From positions 230,001-294,000 of the forward strand of contig NZ_AKWY02000020.1 of assembly GCF_000306255.2 (NCBI RefSeq): a DNA stretch of 64,000 nucleotides, in the 5' to 3' direction. Each line of letters opens with the position of its first letter. The stretch's first letter is position 1. The stretch comes from Leptospira noguchii serovar Panama str. CZ214 (GTDB lineage Bacteria > Spirochaetota > Leptospiria > Leptospirales > Leptospiraceae). A program made the translations under genes and the position numbers. Below the pieces are notes generated by a model. That model was not told the origin of the DNA. It saw only the letters and a list, made by a program, of their open reading frames with translations, and searched no databases. Shown here piece by piece: positions 36,893-52,272 of the stretch.

Positions 36893-37959
36893 CTTTGTGT
36901 ATCCAATTGATCTACTAATATTTCAGTTGGTTCTAAGTAACAGCCTCCGCTCAAATGATGAGGATCTATATATTTTCTACATTTTACTTGGTCGCGAAAC
37001 TCATTCATATCGAGTGGAGTTACATTCTTAAATTCTAATATTTCTTTACGGATGTTTTGCCAAGTAGGATAAAACCCTGCAGATTTAACTCTACTTTCCA
37101 AACCTTCATACAACAGTGGTGACCAAAGGATTACTTTGATCCTGTTTTTTTCAGCGGTTTCTAAAAATCGGAACAGAAATTTTTTCTGAACTGGAGAGAG
37201 GTTAATATAACGATAGATTTCGTTGTAATATTTTATCGCTTCTTCTTCTAATTTTTCCGGAGGAGTATTGGTCAATAGTACGTTTGGAATTCCTCCATTA
37301 AACTTATCTGATTCGGTCATGAGAAGATTTCGAACTGCAAGGATCGTATCTTTGGAACTAGGATCTTTGATTCTTCCCATCGCTTCTTTAAATCTAGGAG
37401 GAAACACCGTAGTTCTAAAAACCTTGGATCTTAAAAACGTATCCCAGTCATTTGTAGAAAACCAATTCGCATAACGCAAAAAATACGGAAGATCATAAGA
37501 GTAACGTAATGGATAACGGTTGCAGAAATCCGTCATTGAATCTGGATAAAATTCTAAAATCGCGTAGTCCGGTTTGATCCCAGAGGAAAGTATTTTTTCC
37601 AAATTGTAGTTATGATACGAAAAAGGCGCCGAAGGTGCAGAAAAATTATATATGATTAGATCCGATCTTTTTCTACGAATCACATCGAGTGAAAATTCCC
37701 CCATGTGTGAAGTCCCAAAAAAAATTAAGCTTTTTTGATTTTCTTTAGAAACTGACTTTTCTTTGATTAAGGCGGAAAATACTCTATCCTTCATTTCATA
37801 AAAGTAATATTCCGCTCCCGCTTCGGTATAGGGGCGAACTAACTGAGAAGATAAAAGACGATCCAAAGAAAGTGTAAAAGTAAAGAATAAGAGCGGAACC
37901 GTTAGTAGCTTTTTACGAAATAAAGGAACCAGGTTCGATCGTTTTAGGATGTTCATCAT
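36889..37959 (-). CDS. SGNH-type, DUF1574-like acylation protein
   Basis: A 356-residue protein with one N-terminal membrane segment and a periplasmic SGNH-like domain: LIFFGTSHMGEF near residue 80 is the nucleophile block and KYIDPHHLSGG near residue 335 the D..H pair. It lies 7 bp after the MBOAT gene at 37967-39364 and pairs with it, as AlgJ/AlgX-like proteins pair with AlgI. It likely transfers acetyl groups to an envelope sugar. Stop is translationally coupled to the MazG-like gene. Confidence 0.78.
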   Translation of the reverse strand: MMNILKRSNLVPLFRKKLLTVPLLFFTFTLSLDRLLSSQLVRPYTEAGAEYYFYEMKDRVFSALIKEKSVSKENQKSLIFFGTSHMGEFSLDVIRRKRSDLIIYNFSAPSAPFSYHNYNLEKILSSGIKPDYAILEFYPDSMTDFCNRYPLRYSYDLPYFLRYANWFSTNDWDTFLRSKVFRTTVFPPRFKEAMGRIKDPSSKDTILAVRNLLMTESDKFNGGIPNVLLTNTPPEKLEEEAIKYYNEIYRYINLSPVQKKFLFRFLETAEKNRIKVILWSPLLYEGLESRVKSAGFYPTWQNIRKEILEFKNVTPLDMNEFRDQVKCRKYIDPHHLSGGCYLEPTEILVDQLDTQR

Positions 37960-37966
37960 TCCTCCC

Positions 37967-39364
37967 TTAAAACTGAAAATAGATAAAGTCCTGACTTTTG
38001 CCCGCGTAATTGGAAAGAAGTAGAACTAATAAAATTAGAAAAATGGAAATTAGAATTTTACGATATTTAAAATAAAACCGAGGCCACTTTTCAAAATATT
38101 CCAATGTATGAAGTAAAATTCCTCCAGCCAAAAACGGAATTAATAAAGAACTTTTTAATATCGATTTTGTAGGTTCGGTGATCCACTGAACCCCGTAATA
38201 GAAAACGTACCAAGCATCCGAAATAGATTGAGCGCGAAAAAAAACGGCTCCTATCATAAAAATTGAATATACGAAAAAAGCACGAACCACCCACCATATA
38301 AATCCTTTTTCGGGTAGTTTTGGAACACCGATCTTTTCCAGCAATCGATCAATCACTAACCAAAAGCCGTGCCAAAAACCCCATACCACGTAAGTCCAAC
38401 TAGCCCCATGCCAAAGGCCGCCTAACGTAAACGTAGTGATTAGATTTAAATAAACCCTAGGCTCTGAAGTTCTGGAACCACCTAACGGAATATAAATATA
38501 ATCTCTGAGCCAAGTAGCGAGTGTAACGTGCCACCTTCTCCATAGATCCTGAACGTTTTGTCCGAAAAAAGGAGCACGAAAATTTACTGGAATATTAAAA
38601 CCTAAAAGAAAAGCACAACCTCTTGCTATATCTGTATAACCACTAAAATCACAGTAGACTTGCCAGGTAAATCCCTGCGCCGCCCAAAAAAGAGAATTGC
38701 CGTCGTACTCGGAAGGGTTTCTATATACTGGATCTATCAAGGCGGCAATATTATCTGCGACTAAAATTTTCTTTGCAATCCCGAGTCCTAAGAGATACAA
38801 ACCTGTGTAAATGTAAGAAGGTTTGATTTTTACCTTATCTAAGATAGGAAAAAAATCTTGATGCCTCATGATCGGACCGGCTACCAACTGTGGAAAAAAT
38901 AGAATAAAAAGTACAAATCGAAAAAGACTGCAATTTTCAATAATCTTTCCGCGGTAAACATCCACTACAAACGCGATAATCTGGAACGTATAAAAACTAA
39001 TCGCAAGTGGTAGAATAATTTGAAAGCCGAAGGTTTTTTGGTCTAAAAATCCCCAACCAGTCCAAGTGTAAAAGTTATCTGTAAAAAAATAGAAGTATTT
39101 AAATATTCCCAAATTGATCAGATCTAAAATGACGATAGTTCTTAGAACAAATATACTTTTCTTTTTAAATAGACTTTGAATTGCTAAATAATTAATATAA
39201 AGAATACCTAATAAATGAAAAAGAAAAGGTACACTCCACGTGGCGTAAAAAATCAAGGAAGCGATTACGATCACCCATTCTCTGTAACTTTTTCCGTTAT
39301 AACTCCAATAAATAATATAAACACAAAGAAAGAACAGAAGAAATAGAGTGGAAGTAAAGATCAT
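37967..39364 (-). CDS. MBOAT (AlgI-like) acyltransferase 1
   Basis: A 465-residue polytopic MBOAT. The family centre VQDLWRRWHVTLATWLRDYI and GGLWHGASWTYVVWG contains the catalytic-type His. The membrane enzyme takes acyl groups from the cytoplasm for sugar O-acetylation outside. The stop overlaps 4 nt into its upstream neighbour's start; it pairs with the SGNH-like gene downstream. Confidence 0.92.
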   Translation of the reverse strand: MIFTSTLFLLFFLCVYIIYWSYNGKSYREWVIVIASLIFYATWSVPFLFHLLGILYINYLAIQSLFKKKSIFVLRTIVILDLINLGIFKYFYFFTDNFYTWTGWGFLDQKTFGFQIILPLAISFYTFQIIAFVVDVYRGKIIENCSLFRFVLFILFFPQLVAGPIMRHQDFFPILDKVKIKPSYIYTGLYLLGLGIAKKILVADNIAALIDPVYRNPSEYDGNSLFWAAQGFTWQVYCDFSGYTDIARGCAFLLGFNIPVNFRAPFFGQNVQDLWRRWHVTLATWLRDYIYIPLGGSRTSEPRVYLNLITTFTLGGLWHGASWTYVVWGFWHGFWLVIDRLLEKIGVPKLPEKGFIWWVVRAFFVYSIFMIGAVFFRAQSISDAWYVFYYGVQWITEPTKSILKSSLLIPFLAGGILLHTLEYFEKWPRFYFKYRKILISIFLILLVLLLSNYAGKSQDFIYFQF

Positions 39365-40534
39365 TTGTTTTCCTTTTCCAAAATTGCTTTCAAATCTTTC
39401 GCAAATGCGAGCGTTAGTTTTTTCATTCCGATTGAATTGAGATGAATCAGATCGTAGTAGTAATCTCCGTTATCAGAACCATCCAACATATCCTGATAAT
39501 CGAATAACGGAACGGGATTAGAAGGATGGATTCTTTTCAGTTCTCTTTTCCAAACTTCGTTTCTTTCCGTAAGTCTCCACTTTTGTATGAGTTGGCTGTA
39601 AGGCGCTACTACTCCGATTATTTGTATGTTTTGACCATTTTCTTTTCCGATTCTTCTAATTTCGTCGTGTAAAATTTTAAGACGATCAAAGTACTGTTTT
39701 GTAACTTCATCTTCATTTGCGTGTGTTACTATATGATTTGCAATAATACAGGTATCAAAGATCGCCTTTTTATGAAATCGATCCGAACCTTCTGGAATTG
39801 GCTGGCCGTTAGCAGGATCTGTTTTTTCGATACAGTTGGAAATATCTTGAATAGGATACATGCTGATCCTTTCTAAATATGAATTTTCATAGTCCCAAGG
39901 ATTCAGATTTTCTATTTTAAAACGTTTCCCAATATCTTTGATTCTTTTAGAAGGACTTAAGATCAAATCTTGAATGTCTCTTCTGTAAGCGATAGACTTC
40001 AAAGTGATATAGATAAGATCGTTTACATTTACTTGATAATCAAAATCGTAAATTCTAGAATACACTTCCAGACGATTGAATTCAGAGATCATCGCAAGGG
40101 TAGGTAGATTTAGAACTTTTTGACCAACCCAGGGGGTTGTCACTTCAAAGACGTGAACTACCGTTTTTATGTTTTTAAAGTGAGGAAGAGTTTTTAAAAC
40201 GGCCAGATCTTGAACGATCAACTCGGTTCCCGGAATTGCAATAGACTGAACTTTTTTTCCTAAAGGAGAAAGTTCCTGATTTAAAATGGGAATGGACAAA
40301 CCTTGATATGCAACCGATGTTCCCACGACCAAAATGTCCGGATCAAATTCTTTTTGTTTTTCAAGAACGTGATTCGTAATTCTAGAAACGTTAGCCGCGT
40401 ATGAATTCTTTTTTAAAAAAGGTCTGTAACAACCGAATTGCATTCCGGTTTCGAGCCCAATTAGAATCAAAACCGGAATCCAAAATTTAGAATCTTTGAT
40501 AAACGCAATATATTCTTTCATATCGGATTTTATC

Positions 40535-40545
<11 letters not shown>
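39361..40545 (-). CDS. SGNH-like, DUF1574-like protein 2
   Basis: A 394-residue protein with one N-terminal membrane segment, an SGNH-style block ILVVGTSVAYQGLSI near residue 55 and C-terminal DYYYDLIHLNSIG with a D..H pair. It is coupled to both MBOAT genes by overlaps (4 nt and 11 nt). It is probably the periplasmic partner of MBOAT 2, so the cluster encodes two MBOAT/SGNH couples. Confidence 0.75.
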
Positions 40546-41947
<1,402 letters not shown>

Positions 41948-42018
41948 TTTCGTCTAAATCAAGCTTTGGAATATCTGAAGAGCAGTTTTTCAAAATAGAA
42001 TATACTTACAACTTCAAT

Positions 42019-43404
42019 TTACAAACTTGGAGCGTTAGAATTCATATCAAAAATACTGGTTTTTTCCGATTCAGTGGAATAAATTTTTTCAGGAAGAATC
42101 GATTCTAGTTTGAATTCAATTCCTTGGATGTAACTTACAGTTTTTTTCTTAGAGTGGGGGAGTGTAGAAAAAGAAAAATTAACTAAAAATAAAAGAAGAC
42201 ACCAAACAAAGAGTATCGAATGATAAATTGCTCTACTTCCAAATGAAAATGTCTGAAACTCGATAGATTTTAAAGTCAAACCTGCAAGAAGAATCATACC
42301 TATCGAAGTCCCCACCCAAAACTCAAAGAAGTAACCTTCCCACCATGTATAAAATAAAATGGACGGAACGAGCCAAAACAAAAGTAGAATTGTCTCGGTT
42401 CGAAACCGTTTCCAGATATTTTTAAAATTGAAAAAAAACATACAAAGAATAAAAACCCAAAAGATGAGATTTAGGTTATAAGGTAAGGACTCTCTTTGTT
42501 CCCAAGAATGTAGACGAACTCTCAAGCCGTTTTTGATTCCTTCAAAATTGAGAAACGCATCTCCGATCCCTCGATAAAAATTCATTACATAATTTTTTGC
42601 CTCTGGAGAATTTCCCCATTTATCCTTAGTGGCATATAAAAAAAGCCAGTTCGCAAAATTTCTTTCACTGTCCAAAGGAGAAGAAAGATTTCTATTCAAT
42701 AAAATAAAACCGACGTAAAGATAAGAAAGAGTCAAAATTCCAATCAGTAAAAAACAGTATAAAAGTGTATAACGTAACTTTTGAGGGAGTTCGAAATCTT
42801 TTCCTTTCCAAGTTCGAGAAAATAAAATTGAAATCGGAACCAAAGGTAAAAATAAAATATCCGATTGATGGAAATAAACTCCAAACAATTGAATTGTAAA
42901 AAGGATGATCAAAGAAATCGGAGAATGTCCTTTTTTAGCAAAATAAACACAAAACAAATACAAAGTCGCGGTTAAACACGAGTGAATTAGAGGAGTATCA
43001 TTGTGTTGTGAATAGAACCAAAACCCTTGAGAAAAATGAACGGCTAAACCCAATATGATCGCGCCTAACGTATCTGAATAAATTTTACGATACATATAAA
43101 TAAAACAAAAAAGAAAAAGTAATGCGGAAATTAAAATTCGTAGTCGAAGTCCGAACATCACAGAATCTCTTCCAATCCATTCTCTCCAAAGTTTGAGATA
43201 TAAATAACCGCTACTTTCAAAACCTAAATGGTGAGGATTGTAAAAAATTCTCCAGATAAGATCGGAGTTGATATTGTAGGCGTAAACGATTGCGTCCCAA
43301 TCGTAATGTCTGGAAAGAAAACGAAGATCGAAAAGAAAAACGGAAAACAAAAATAAGATCAGAAAACCGAAAAAAATTTTATTTTGCAAGGCTCGTGTCA
43401 TCAC
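42019..43404 (-). CDS. GT-C-like integral membrane protein
   Basis: A 461-residue protein with about ten transmembrane segments. The first external loop carries HYDWDAIVYAYNI, an acidic patch in the position used by GT-C glycosyltransferases. It lies in the sugar island but its family is not clearly recognisable. Likely transfers or flips a lipid-linked sugar; this is inference. Confidence 0.6.
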   Translation of the reverse strand: MMTRALQNKIFFGFLILFLFSVFLFDLRFLSRHYDWDAIVYAYNINSDLIWRIFYNPHHLGFESSGYLYLKLWREWIGRDSVMFGLRLRILISALLFLFCFIYMYRKIYSDTLGAIILGLAVHFSQGFWFYSQHNDTPLIHSCLTATLYLFCVYFAKKGHSPISLIILFTIQLFGVYFHQSDILFLPLVPISILFSRTWKGKDFELPQKLRYTLLYCFLLIGILTLSYLYVGFILLNRNLSSPLDSERNFANWLFLYATKDKWGNSPEAKNYVMNFYRGIGDAFLNFEGIKNGLRVRLHSWEQRESLPYNLNLIFWVFILCMFFFNFKNIWKRFRTETILLLFWLVPSILFYTWWEGYFFEFWVGTSIGMILLAGLTLKSIEFQTFSFGSRAIYHSILFVWCLLLFLVNFSFSTLPHSKKKTVSYIQGIEFKLESILPEKIYSTESEKTSIFDMNSNAPSL

Positions 43405-43727
43405 TAAACATCCATTAAACGTATGTCTTTTGAAGTTTTTCTAATAGATTTTTGTAAAATCTCAAAACGTGGAAACTATTACAACTTTTAACGGTAGAGA
43501 AAAGTTTGTAAACAGTCCAAAGACAACGTAATCCATAGTAGGAATTACCGTACAATGGATCGTTTGATTTCTTTTCAGTTTTTGGGATCAATTCTAAAGT
43601 GAATCTCATCGGATCTAAATTTCTGCATAAGGTTGCGCCGTTTTTATAATTTTCACTAAATTAAAAATTTATTTAATAGAGGTTGTAGATAAAAATTTCC
43701 GAATTAATTCAAATCAATTTGTATATT
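43405..43727. other. Intergenic region with a weak small frame
   Basis: About 320 bp. A 64-codon minus-strand frame (43609-43415) starts with ATG and ends 10 bp before the GT-C-like gene, but has no Shine-Dalgarno and no family match, so it is only mentioned. No terminator or repeat was seen. Confidence 0.35.
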
Positions 43728-44318
43728 CTAATATTCAAATAGTCCTCGGATTAAATTTTCGTTTTGACTTGGAAAAAAAAATGGAGAATAAAGTCCAGAA
43801 ACCTTGCCTTCCGATTTTAGATCAGGAACAAAAATTACAATTCTTTCCAAACCTAAAAATCCTCTTAATAAACCGGTTTTATGTATAACTTGAATTCCGT
43901 TTTGTTTTCGATTCCACTGAAAGACATCCTTGTCGAAGAAAAACTTCCTTTCTAAAAAAAGAAAATCTCCTCTCAGAAATAAAAAGGTGAAACAAGTTCT
44001 ACCGATAAAACGAACCCAATCTAAAATAAAAGCAAATCCTATATAACCGAAAACAAGGGCACCAACCGCCAAATACAATCTTTGGTCCTGTAAAATTGGA
44101 AGATTTAAAACTTTCGGAATCAATAGAAAATCGGTAAATTTTTGAAGATAAAAAGCGGAAATTTCCACCGCGAGATAACAACCGTATAACATTCCAAAGA
44201 CGATTAAAGTAATAAATGCCGGAGGAATGAGATTGATTTTCAAGCGAATTGGAGTTCCCACTTGATTTGAATTTAGGGATTCCCAACCGGAGTAAATTTT
44301 TTTTTCATTCTGTTTCAT
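43728..44318 (-). CDS. Hypothetical membrane protein
   Basis: A 196-residue protein with two or three transmembrane segments (FITLIVFGMLYGCYLAVEIS and LAVGALVFGYIGFAFILDWV) and a cytoplasmic-looking tail. It is 4 bp downstream of the glycosyltransferase gene and probably cotranscribed. No family recognised. Confidence 0.65.
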   Translation of the reverse strand: MKQNEKKIYSGWESLNSNQVGTPIRLKINLIPPAFITLIVFGMLYGCYLAVEISAFYLQKFTDFLLIPKVLNLPILQDQRLYLAVGALVFGYIGFAFILDWVRFIGRTCFTFLFLRGDFLFLERKFFFDKDVFQWNRKQNGIQVIHKTGLLRGFLGLERIVIFVPDLKSEGKVSGLYSPFFFPSQNENLIRGLFEY

Positions 44319-44322
44319 ATTT

Positions 44323-45465
<1,143 letters not shown>

Positions 45466-45484
45466 CGTAAATTGGTTATCAATT

Positions 45485-46894
45485 TTAATTCTTTTCTGGA
45501 GTTTTATACTTCAGAGAGAATAAAAGCAAAACGTATTGAAAAATCGCAAAATACAAAAGATAAGAAGCCATCATTAATTTTTCTTCTAAACCGTTACCTA
45601 AAATCGAACGGTTAAAAAGAAGAATCAAAACTGAGCCTACTATAAAATAAAAAGACACTTTATCCTTTTCAAATATAAGTTTTATGGAATTTATAATCTT
45701 TTTTGGAAAAGAACTAGAAGTTGTTTTCCAAAAAGGAAGGACCGAACGTTCCGTAAAAGACCAAGTCCGATCGAGTAAAATTCCGGAAGGATATAAAAGA
45801 AAAACAAAAGCGTGTACCCAAGAAATTCCGCTAAATACAATCGAAAAAACGAACAAACAACCCAAAGTCAATTCTACATTACGTTTTGCAAATACTTTCC
45901 AGAAGAACGGAACTACAAGAGCTAAAGAAAGAATAGAATACATTCCTTTAACAACCCATTCATTCAATTCTTGTATAGGATATCCAAGTCGAGATTGGTT
46001 TAGAACATCCGCATAATTTAAGAAATATTTTGCAAGTGTTGCGTTCAAACTTTGATTGTTCTTCCAGGCTCTAAACAGAGGAGATTTCAAATAGTTGTCT
46101 AAAATCAATTGTTTCCAAGCCAAAGTCATTTCGATTGTAAATGAAGGTGCATATAAACAAGGAAGTAAAATCCAAAATAGAACAAATACAAACGTGTATA
46201 AAATTACCTGGTAACGTTTTTGCATTAGAAAAAAAAGAAGAAAAGCCCCCGGAGTCAGTTTGATTACGATTGCAAGAGAAAGTAAAAAACCGGATAACCA
46301 GTTTTTGTTGGTATGGACGGAAGTCAAAATCAAAAAAATTAGAATCAAACTAACTTGATTATTGTTCTGATGATTTTCTAAAAATCTTAAATTGAGGATA
46401 CAAAGAACAATGATAAAAAGTAAATTCCCTTTTCGATGAAAACGAATGGAAAGAATATACAAAGAACCTAACAAAGCCAAAAAATTCAACGTAAGAAAAA
46501 TTGCAGATGCAACTTCGTACGGAAACAGGGAAATCGGGATGAGTAAAAAAGCAAACGTAGGTGGGTAGATATAAGAACCAACTCCTTCCATCATATCTTT
46601 CAGCTGTAGAAAAACTTTTGGGGTAAAAATCTCTTCGATTTTAATTTCACCCGATCTAAGTTTTGTAAGAATTTCTTCGATCTGATCTAGGTTGTATAAA
46701 TTGTTTCCTTGAGTAAATCGAATCGAAGCATTATAATAATCCCGAAAATCAGATCTGTTTTCGGATTTTAATATACCGTTGATAAAGAAGAGAGAAAAAA
46801 ATAGGATGGTTCCTGCAACAATCCAGGTTCTCAATTGCATTCTGAAACACTTTTCAATTCCTTTAGAAAAGCCAACCAATAAAAAATCATACAT
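45485..46894 (-). CDS. DUF2029/GT87-type mannosyltransferase-like membrane protein
   Basis: A 469-residue protein with about ten transmembrane segments. The first loop contains RSDFRDYYNASIRFTQGNNLY, the Asp-Tyr-Tyr block of GT87 (DUF2029) polyprenyl-phosphate mannosyltransferases, and later YIYPPTFAFLLIPISLFP, also typical. The start may be ATG 46894 or the internal ATG 46840. First gene of the minus-strand sugar island; it is divergent from queA. Confidence 0.83.
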   Translation of the reverse strand: MYDFLLVGFSKGIEKCFRMQLRTWIVAGTILFFSLFFINGILKSENRSDFRDYYNASIRFTQGNNLYNLDQIEEILTKLRSGEIKIEEIFTPKVFLQLKDMMEGVGSYIYPPTFAFLLIPISLFPYEVASAIFLTLNFLALLGSLYILSIRFHRKGNLLFIIVLCILNLRFLENHQNNNQVSLILIFLILTSVHTNKNWLSGFLLSLAIVIKLTPGAFLLFFLMQKRYQVILYTFVFVLFWILLPCLYAPSFTIEMTLAWKQLILDNYLKSPLFRAWKNNQSLNATLAKYFLNYADVLNQSRLGYPIQELNEWVVKGMYSILSLALVVPFFWKVFAKRNVELTLGCLFVFSIVFSGISWVHAFVFLLYPSGILLDRTWSFTERSVLPFWKTTSSSFPKKIINSIKLIFEKDKVSFYFIVGSVLILLFNRSILGNGLEEKLMMASYLLYFAIFQYVLLLFSLKYKTPEKN

Positions 46895-47121
46895 TTTCTT
46901 TTCTGCTTTGTTTCTAAAGGGGAGCGTTCAACAATGGGCCCGATTTGTGAAGCAGACTTTTTTCATTTCTGTATACAAAACCCTATCAAATTGTTTTTTA
47001 TTAAAACGGGTTTCAAAAATTAAATTTAACTTAAATGGTTTTGAGTCATATTTGAAAAAAGTTTCTTGAGATACTCTTTAGCCTAAAAAATTTAACAACG
47101 TTACGCTGTTCATTCAAAAAG

Positions 47122-48174
47122 ATGTTATTTAAAGACCTCAAAGAATTTGAGTTTATATTGTCCGAAGAAAGGATTGCACGTTATCCGGTAGCCAATCGGG
47201 ATGAGAGTAGATTAATGGTCCTGGATGTAAACACTGGAGAAATTTCGAGTGAACCTTCCTTTAAAAATGTAATTTCTTATTTAAGAGAGGGAGATCTATT
47301 AGTCGCCAATCATACCAAAGTAAGTAAACGTAGGGTTTATCTCAGGTCTAAAAATAGAATTCACGAGGCCATGTTTCTGGAAGAAAAAGAATCACTCTGG
47401 AGATGTAAAATTAGAAACTCTAAAAAGTTAAAGATGGGAGAACAACTCTACGATGAAAAAACAAAACTCATTTTATTTACAATCGAAAAGAAAGAAGAAG
47501 AATTTGTATTTTTAAAACCCAAACACCCGCTTCAAGAAGAGGACTTTCAACAAATCGGAGAGATTCCGATTCCTCCTTATCTCAAAAGAAACGCAGATTC
47601 TGAAGACGAAATCAGATATCAGACTCTATTTGCAAAAACACCAGGTTCGGTGGCTGCGCCAACTGCGGGTTTACATTTTTCGGAAAATATATTCAAAACT
47701 TTGAAAGAAAAAAAAATACAATTCTGTACTTTAGAACTCAAAGTAGGGTACGGAACTTTTCAACCACTTGCGGAAGAAAATTTCCAAAGTCAAAAATTAC
47801 ATCGAGAAGAATTTTTTTTAGAAGAGCCAAGCGCACAAATGTTGAATCTTGCTAAAAAAGAAAGAAGAAGAATCTTTTCGATCGGGACCACCACCTTGAG
47901 AGCGCTCGAATCCGCTTACGATCCAGTTACCGATTCATTTCGTTCTGGTCCAGGAGCTACGGAACTTTTTATTCTTCCGGAAGATAGATTACAAAGTTGT
48001 CAAGGTCTAATCACAAACTTCCATCTTCCGAGTTCTAGTTTGCTTCTATTAGTTTCCGCGTTTGCAGGAAAGGATTTGATTTTAAAAGCGTATCAAAAAG
48101 CAATCCAAGAAAAATTTAGATTTTACTCTTATGGAGATGCAATGTTGATTTTAGGAATAGAATTGATTCCTTAA
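47122..48174 (+). CDS. queA: S-adenosylmethionine:tRNA ribosyltransferase-isomerase
   Basis: A 350-residue QueA, which adds the epoxycyclopentane precursor of queuosine to tRNA. Family blocks are [45 protein letters not shown] and [14 protein letters not shown] sequence ([12 protein letters not shown]). Full length and intact. A Lon-like gene follows 24 bp later. Confidence 0.95.
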   Translation: MLFKDLKEFEFILSEERIARYPVANRDESRLMVLDVNTGEISSEPSFKNVISYLREGDLLVANHTKVSKRRVYLRSKNRIHEAMFLEEKESLWRCKIRNSKKLKMGEQLYDEKTKLILFTIEKKEEEFVFLKPKHPLQEEDFQQIGEIPIPPYLKRNADSEDEIRYQTLFAKTPGSVAAPTAGLHFSENIFKTLKEKKIQFCTLELKVGYGTFQPLAEENFQSQKLHREEFFLEEPSAQMLNLAKKERRRIFSIGTTTLRALESAYDPVTDSFRSGPGATELFILPEDRLQSCQGLITNFHLPSSSLLLLVSAFAGKDLILKAYQKAIQEKFRFYSYGDAMLILGIELIP

Positions 48175-48198
48175 GGAACTTAGCGGAGAATCGTTTTA

Positions 48199-49821
<1,623 letters not shown>

Positions 49822-50076
49822 AAACCGTAATCTACGTCGTAATAATGAGACAAAATCTTGAAAAAATTTCTTTCCTAATCATGGAAAAAATTCCAAACTG
49901 TAGAAAAGAAAGACTTATTTTTGAAATATTATGATTTATTTTTATACAGTCCAATTTGAGTAAATTTTGAGAGGAGAATTTTTTTAATCCAAATGACTTT
50001 TCGGGATTATTCATAGAACGGGATCTATATTTGAGACTAGTCCTTCGATTCTGATTACCGATAATAAATTAAGAAC

Positions 50077-51423
50077 ATGAAAATCATCGGGGTCATCAAT
50101 ATTCAATCCTCTTTGTTTATCAGTAGCCTTTCTGCGGTTGGGTTAGGTGTTCTTTTATCTATCACTCAAGTCAAAACCCCAGAGAACTTTCAAGAAATAG
50201 AATTTTCCCCTTTAAAAGAAAAAAACGAATTCAGTCCTACTTTCAAAGGAAAAAAAGAACCAAAAGAAATTCAGACATTTCAAATTTTAGGTTCTAAAGA
50301 AGTTCATAAAATAGAAAAAGATTTAGAACTTACAGAAAACAAAGGCTTCAATTTTACAGGAATGGGTAACGTTTGGAGAAGTTTTTCCCACAATTTAAAT
50401 TGGAAACAACCAGATATTTTACTTAACGATTCAAATTTAGGTTGGTCAGGTGCGCGCTTTTTAGGAGTAAAACAAGATAAATTTCAAATGATGACTTCTA
50501 TTCTTCCTACCGTACCTTTTTCAGAATTGTCTCCTTCTTTCAAAGGAAGGAAAGCGGACCCTTTCGGAGCCACAACAGGAATCAATCAAGCTAAGTTAGA
50601 CTCCTTTGAATTGAGTTATGCAGTTTTACCGGGAGTAAACGCAATTTTGAAAACCGGAAATTCTCTACCTTATACCGCGGATCAAAGGGATCAGGGTTAT
50701 TCGATGGCTGGATTTTCTTTTCAGCCAAACGAATATGTCAGTACTAAAATTGTTTCTGGAAGTTCTTTCGGAAATTCAAGTTTAACCACAAATAGACTTT
50801 CTTATTCTGCCAATTCTCCGTTTACAAACGTAGATCCGAATATTGGAAACAATCCGGTTCTTAGAAATCAAGCGATGGGAAATACAGGGGGCAGGGTAAT
50901 TGAATGGCAGGCAAACATCCAACCCGTTAGACGTCTTTCATTTCAAACTTCTGTTTTGAACAAGGAAAAAGACAAAGGACTTTATAATCCGGAAGCAGCC
51001 CGCTTTTCTATGTTTATTGATTTTTCCAAAATCATTTTGAATGTAAGATATAGTTATTCTGCAGATCCAAATACTAGAAATAACGGACTTTATATCACTC
51101 CAGAATCTGACGCAACTACTCTCGGATTTACAATGCTTTTAGATCCGGCAGGAAGATACTCTTTATTCTTTGGAAATAATTACTACAATTTACTCTCTCA
51201 AAAAAATTCCGGGATCAATACTCAGGTTGACGAACCACTCCGTTCTTTTTCGGCGAGCTTCCGAGGAAAAACAAGTTTTCAGAATGCGATTTTTTTTATG
51301 AATTTCAGAAACAATCTTTCCAAGGGTGTAATTTACACAGACGTTGGACCGTATAGACTTCCTGCTTTCTCTCAATATTACACGGAATATTTTACTTCTC
51401 TGGGAATGGAACTTTCCTTCTAA
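50077..51423 (+). CDS. Predicted outer-membrane beta-barrel protein
   Basis: A 448-residue exported protein with a hydrophobic N-terminus ([15 protein letters not shown]), a lysine-rich linker with little hydrophobic content (about residues 40-90), and beta-strand-like alternation thereafter. It ends in Phe (SLGMELSF), as outer-membrane barrels do. No function could be assigned. Monocistronic. Confidence 0.66.
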   Translation: MKIIGVINIQSSLFISSLSAVGLGVLLSITQVKTPENFQEIEFSPLKEKNEFSPTFKGKKEPKEIQTFQILGSKEVHKIEKDLELTENKGFNFTGMGNVWRSFSHNLNWKQPDILLNDSNLGWSGARFLGVKQDKFQMMTSILPTVPFSELSPSFKGRKADPFGATTGINQAKLDSFELSYAVLPGVNAILKTGNSLPYTADQRDQGYSMAGFSFQPNEYVSTKIVSGSSFGNSSLTTNRLSYSANSPFTNVDPNIGNNPVLRNQAMGNTGGRVIEWQANIQPVRRLSFQTSVLNKEKDKGLYNPEAARFSMFIDFSKIILNVRYSYSADPNTRNNGLYITPESDATTLGFTMLLDPAGRYSLFFGNNYYNLLSQKNSGINTQVDEPLRSFSASFRGKTSFQNAIFFMNFRNNLSKGVIYTDVGPYRLPAFSQYYTEYFTSLGMELSF

Positions 51424-51526
51424 TTCGTTTTTAACATTTTTGAAATTGAATCGAAAAAGATTTTTCGATCGATCGTTTGAGTTTATAAAAAATCATAGAT
51501 AAAAGTTTTTTGAGAGGGAATATAAA

Positions 51527-51832
51527 ATGTTCGGTAACAAGTTAGAATCCATCAAACAAATGAATCAGATGCGCGTGAGAATGAAAAAAGTGGAAAAGGA
51601 TCTTATGGCACTTTCTTTTGAAGCGAAATCTAAAAACGATCTAGTAACTTGTATTTCTGATGGTAAACTCAATATCAAAGACATATTTATCGAAGACGAA
51701 CTTCTCGCAAAAAACGATAAAAAACTTTTACAGAAAAGTATCAAACAGGCGGTGTCTCGTTCTTTGGAGCTGGCACAAGATGCCGCAGAAGAAAGAATGG
51801 CGGAGTTTCGTGGAATTATGGGAATGGAGTAA
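51527..51832 (+). CDS. YbaB/EbfC-family nucleoid-associated protein
   Basis: A 101-residue YbaB/EbfC-like protein: two helices flanking a small beta sheet, with MNQMRVRMKKVEKDL at the start and ITHE-like strand LNIKDIFIEDELL. Such proteins bind DNA and often lie beside dnaX-recR, which is not the case here. GAGAGGG precedes the ATG. Confidence 0.8.
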   Translation: MFGNKLESIKQMNQMRVRMKKVEKDLMALSFEAKSKNDLVTCISDGKLNIKDIFIEDELLAKNDKKLLQKSIKQAVSRSLELAQDAAEERMAEFRGIMGME

Positions 51833-51999
51833 ACGCAAGCAAAGGCACGTTCAGAAGACTGTCGCTTGGGTTTGCGCAAATCTATATGAGTAATTTAGAA
51901 TGTAATTCAACATGTTTGTGATAGTTTCCGTAATTTGTACAGAAAAATTCAGTTTTATAAAAATTGATTGAGAATTTGTAATTTAACTCGGAAATTTAA
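51833..51999. other. Intergenic stretch before a repeat element
   Basis: A/T-rich, no gene seen. It leads into the MITE-like element at 52000-52268. Confidence 0.35.
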
Positions 52000-52268
52000 A
52001 ACTTGTCCCAAATCCTAAAACGCGACCTGTCGAACAATTCATGGAGAGTGAGACGCTGAGTTTGGAAAGTGTTTTGCTTTAGTTACTTCGAGCCGACCTA
52101 TAGAGTTTAGGAAGCGAAACGCTTTAGTTCCATAAAATGTGGGAAACTACTACAAGAATTTAACGAGATCAGAATTGCTCGAAAGTTGACTTAATTGGAA
52201 CTACTGCATTTTATTAAAAATTTCTAAAGAATGATCACATAAAATTATTTGATGTTTTGGGACAAGTT
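52000..52268 (+). repeat. MITE-like element, copy B, with an inserted module
   Basis: The terminal inverted repeat AACTTGTCCCAAA (52000-52012) matches 52256-52268 in reverse. The body from about 52132 on matches the reverse complement of the element at 57807-57969, for example TTTAACGAG, TGCTCGAAAGTTGAC, ACTGCAT.TTATTAAAAAT. Between 52021 and about 52131 it holds some 110 bp absent from the other copy, which resemble part of the repeat at 61581-61836. Confidence 0.7.
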
Positions 52269-52272
52269 CTTA

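Noticed and set aside
43415..43609. 64-codon minus-strand frame before the GT-C-like gene
   Set aside because: No ribosome binding site, no family match; kept only as a note in the intergenic entry.
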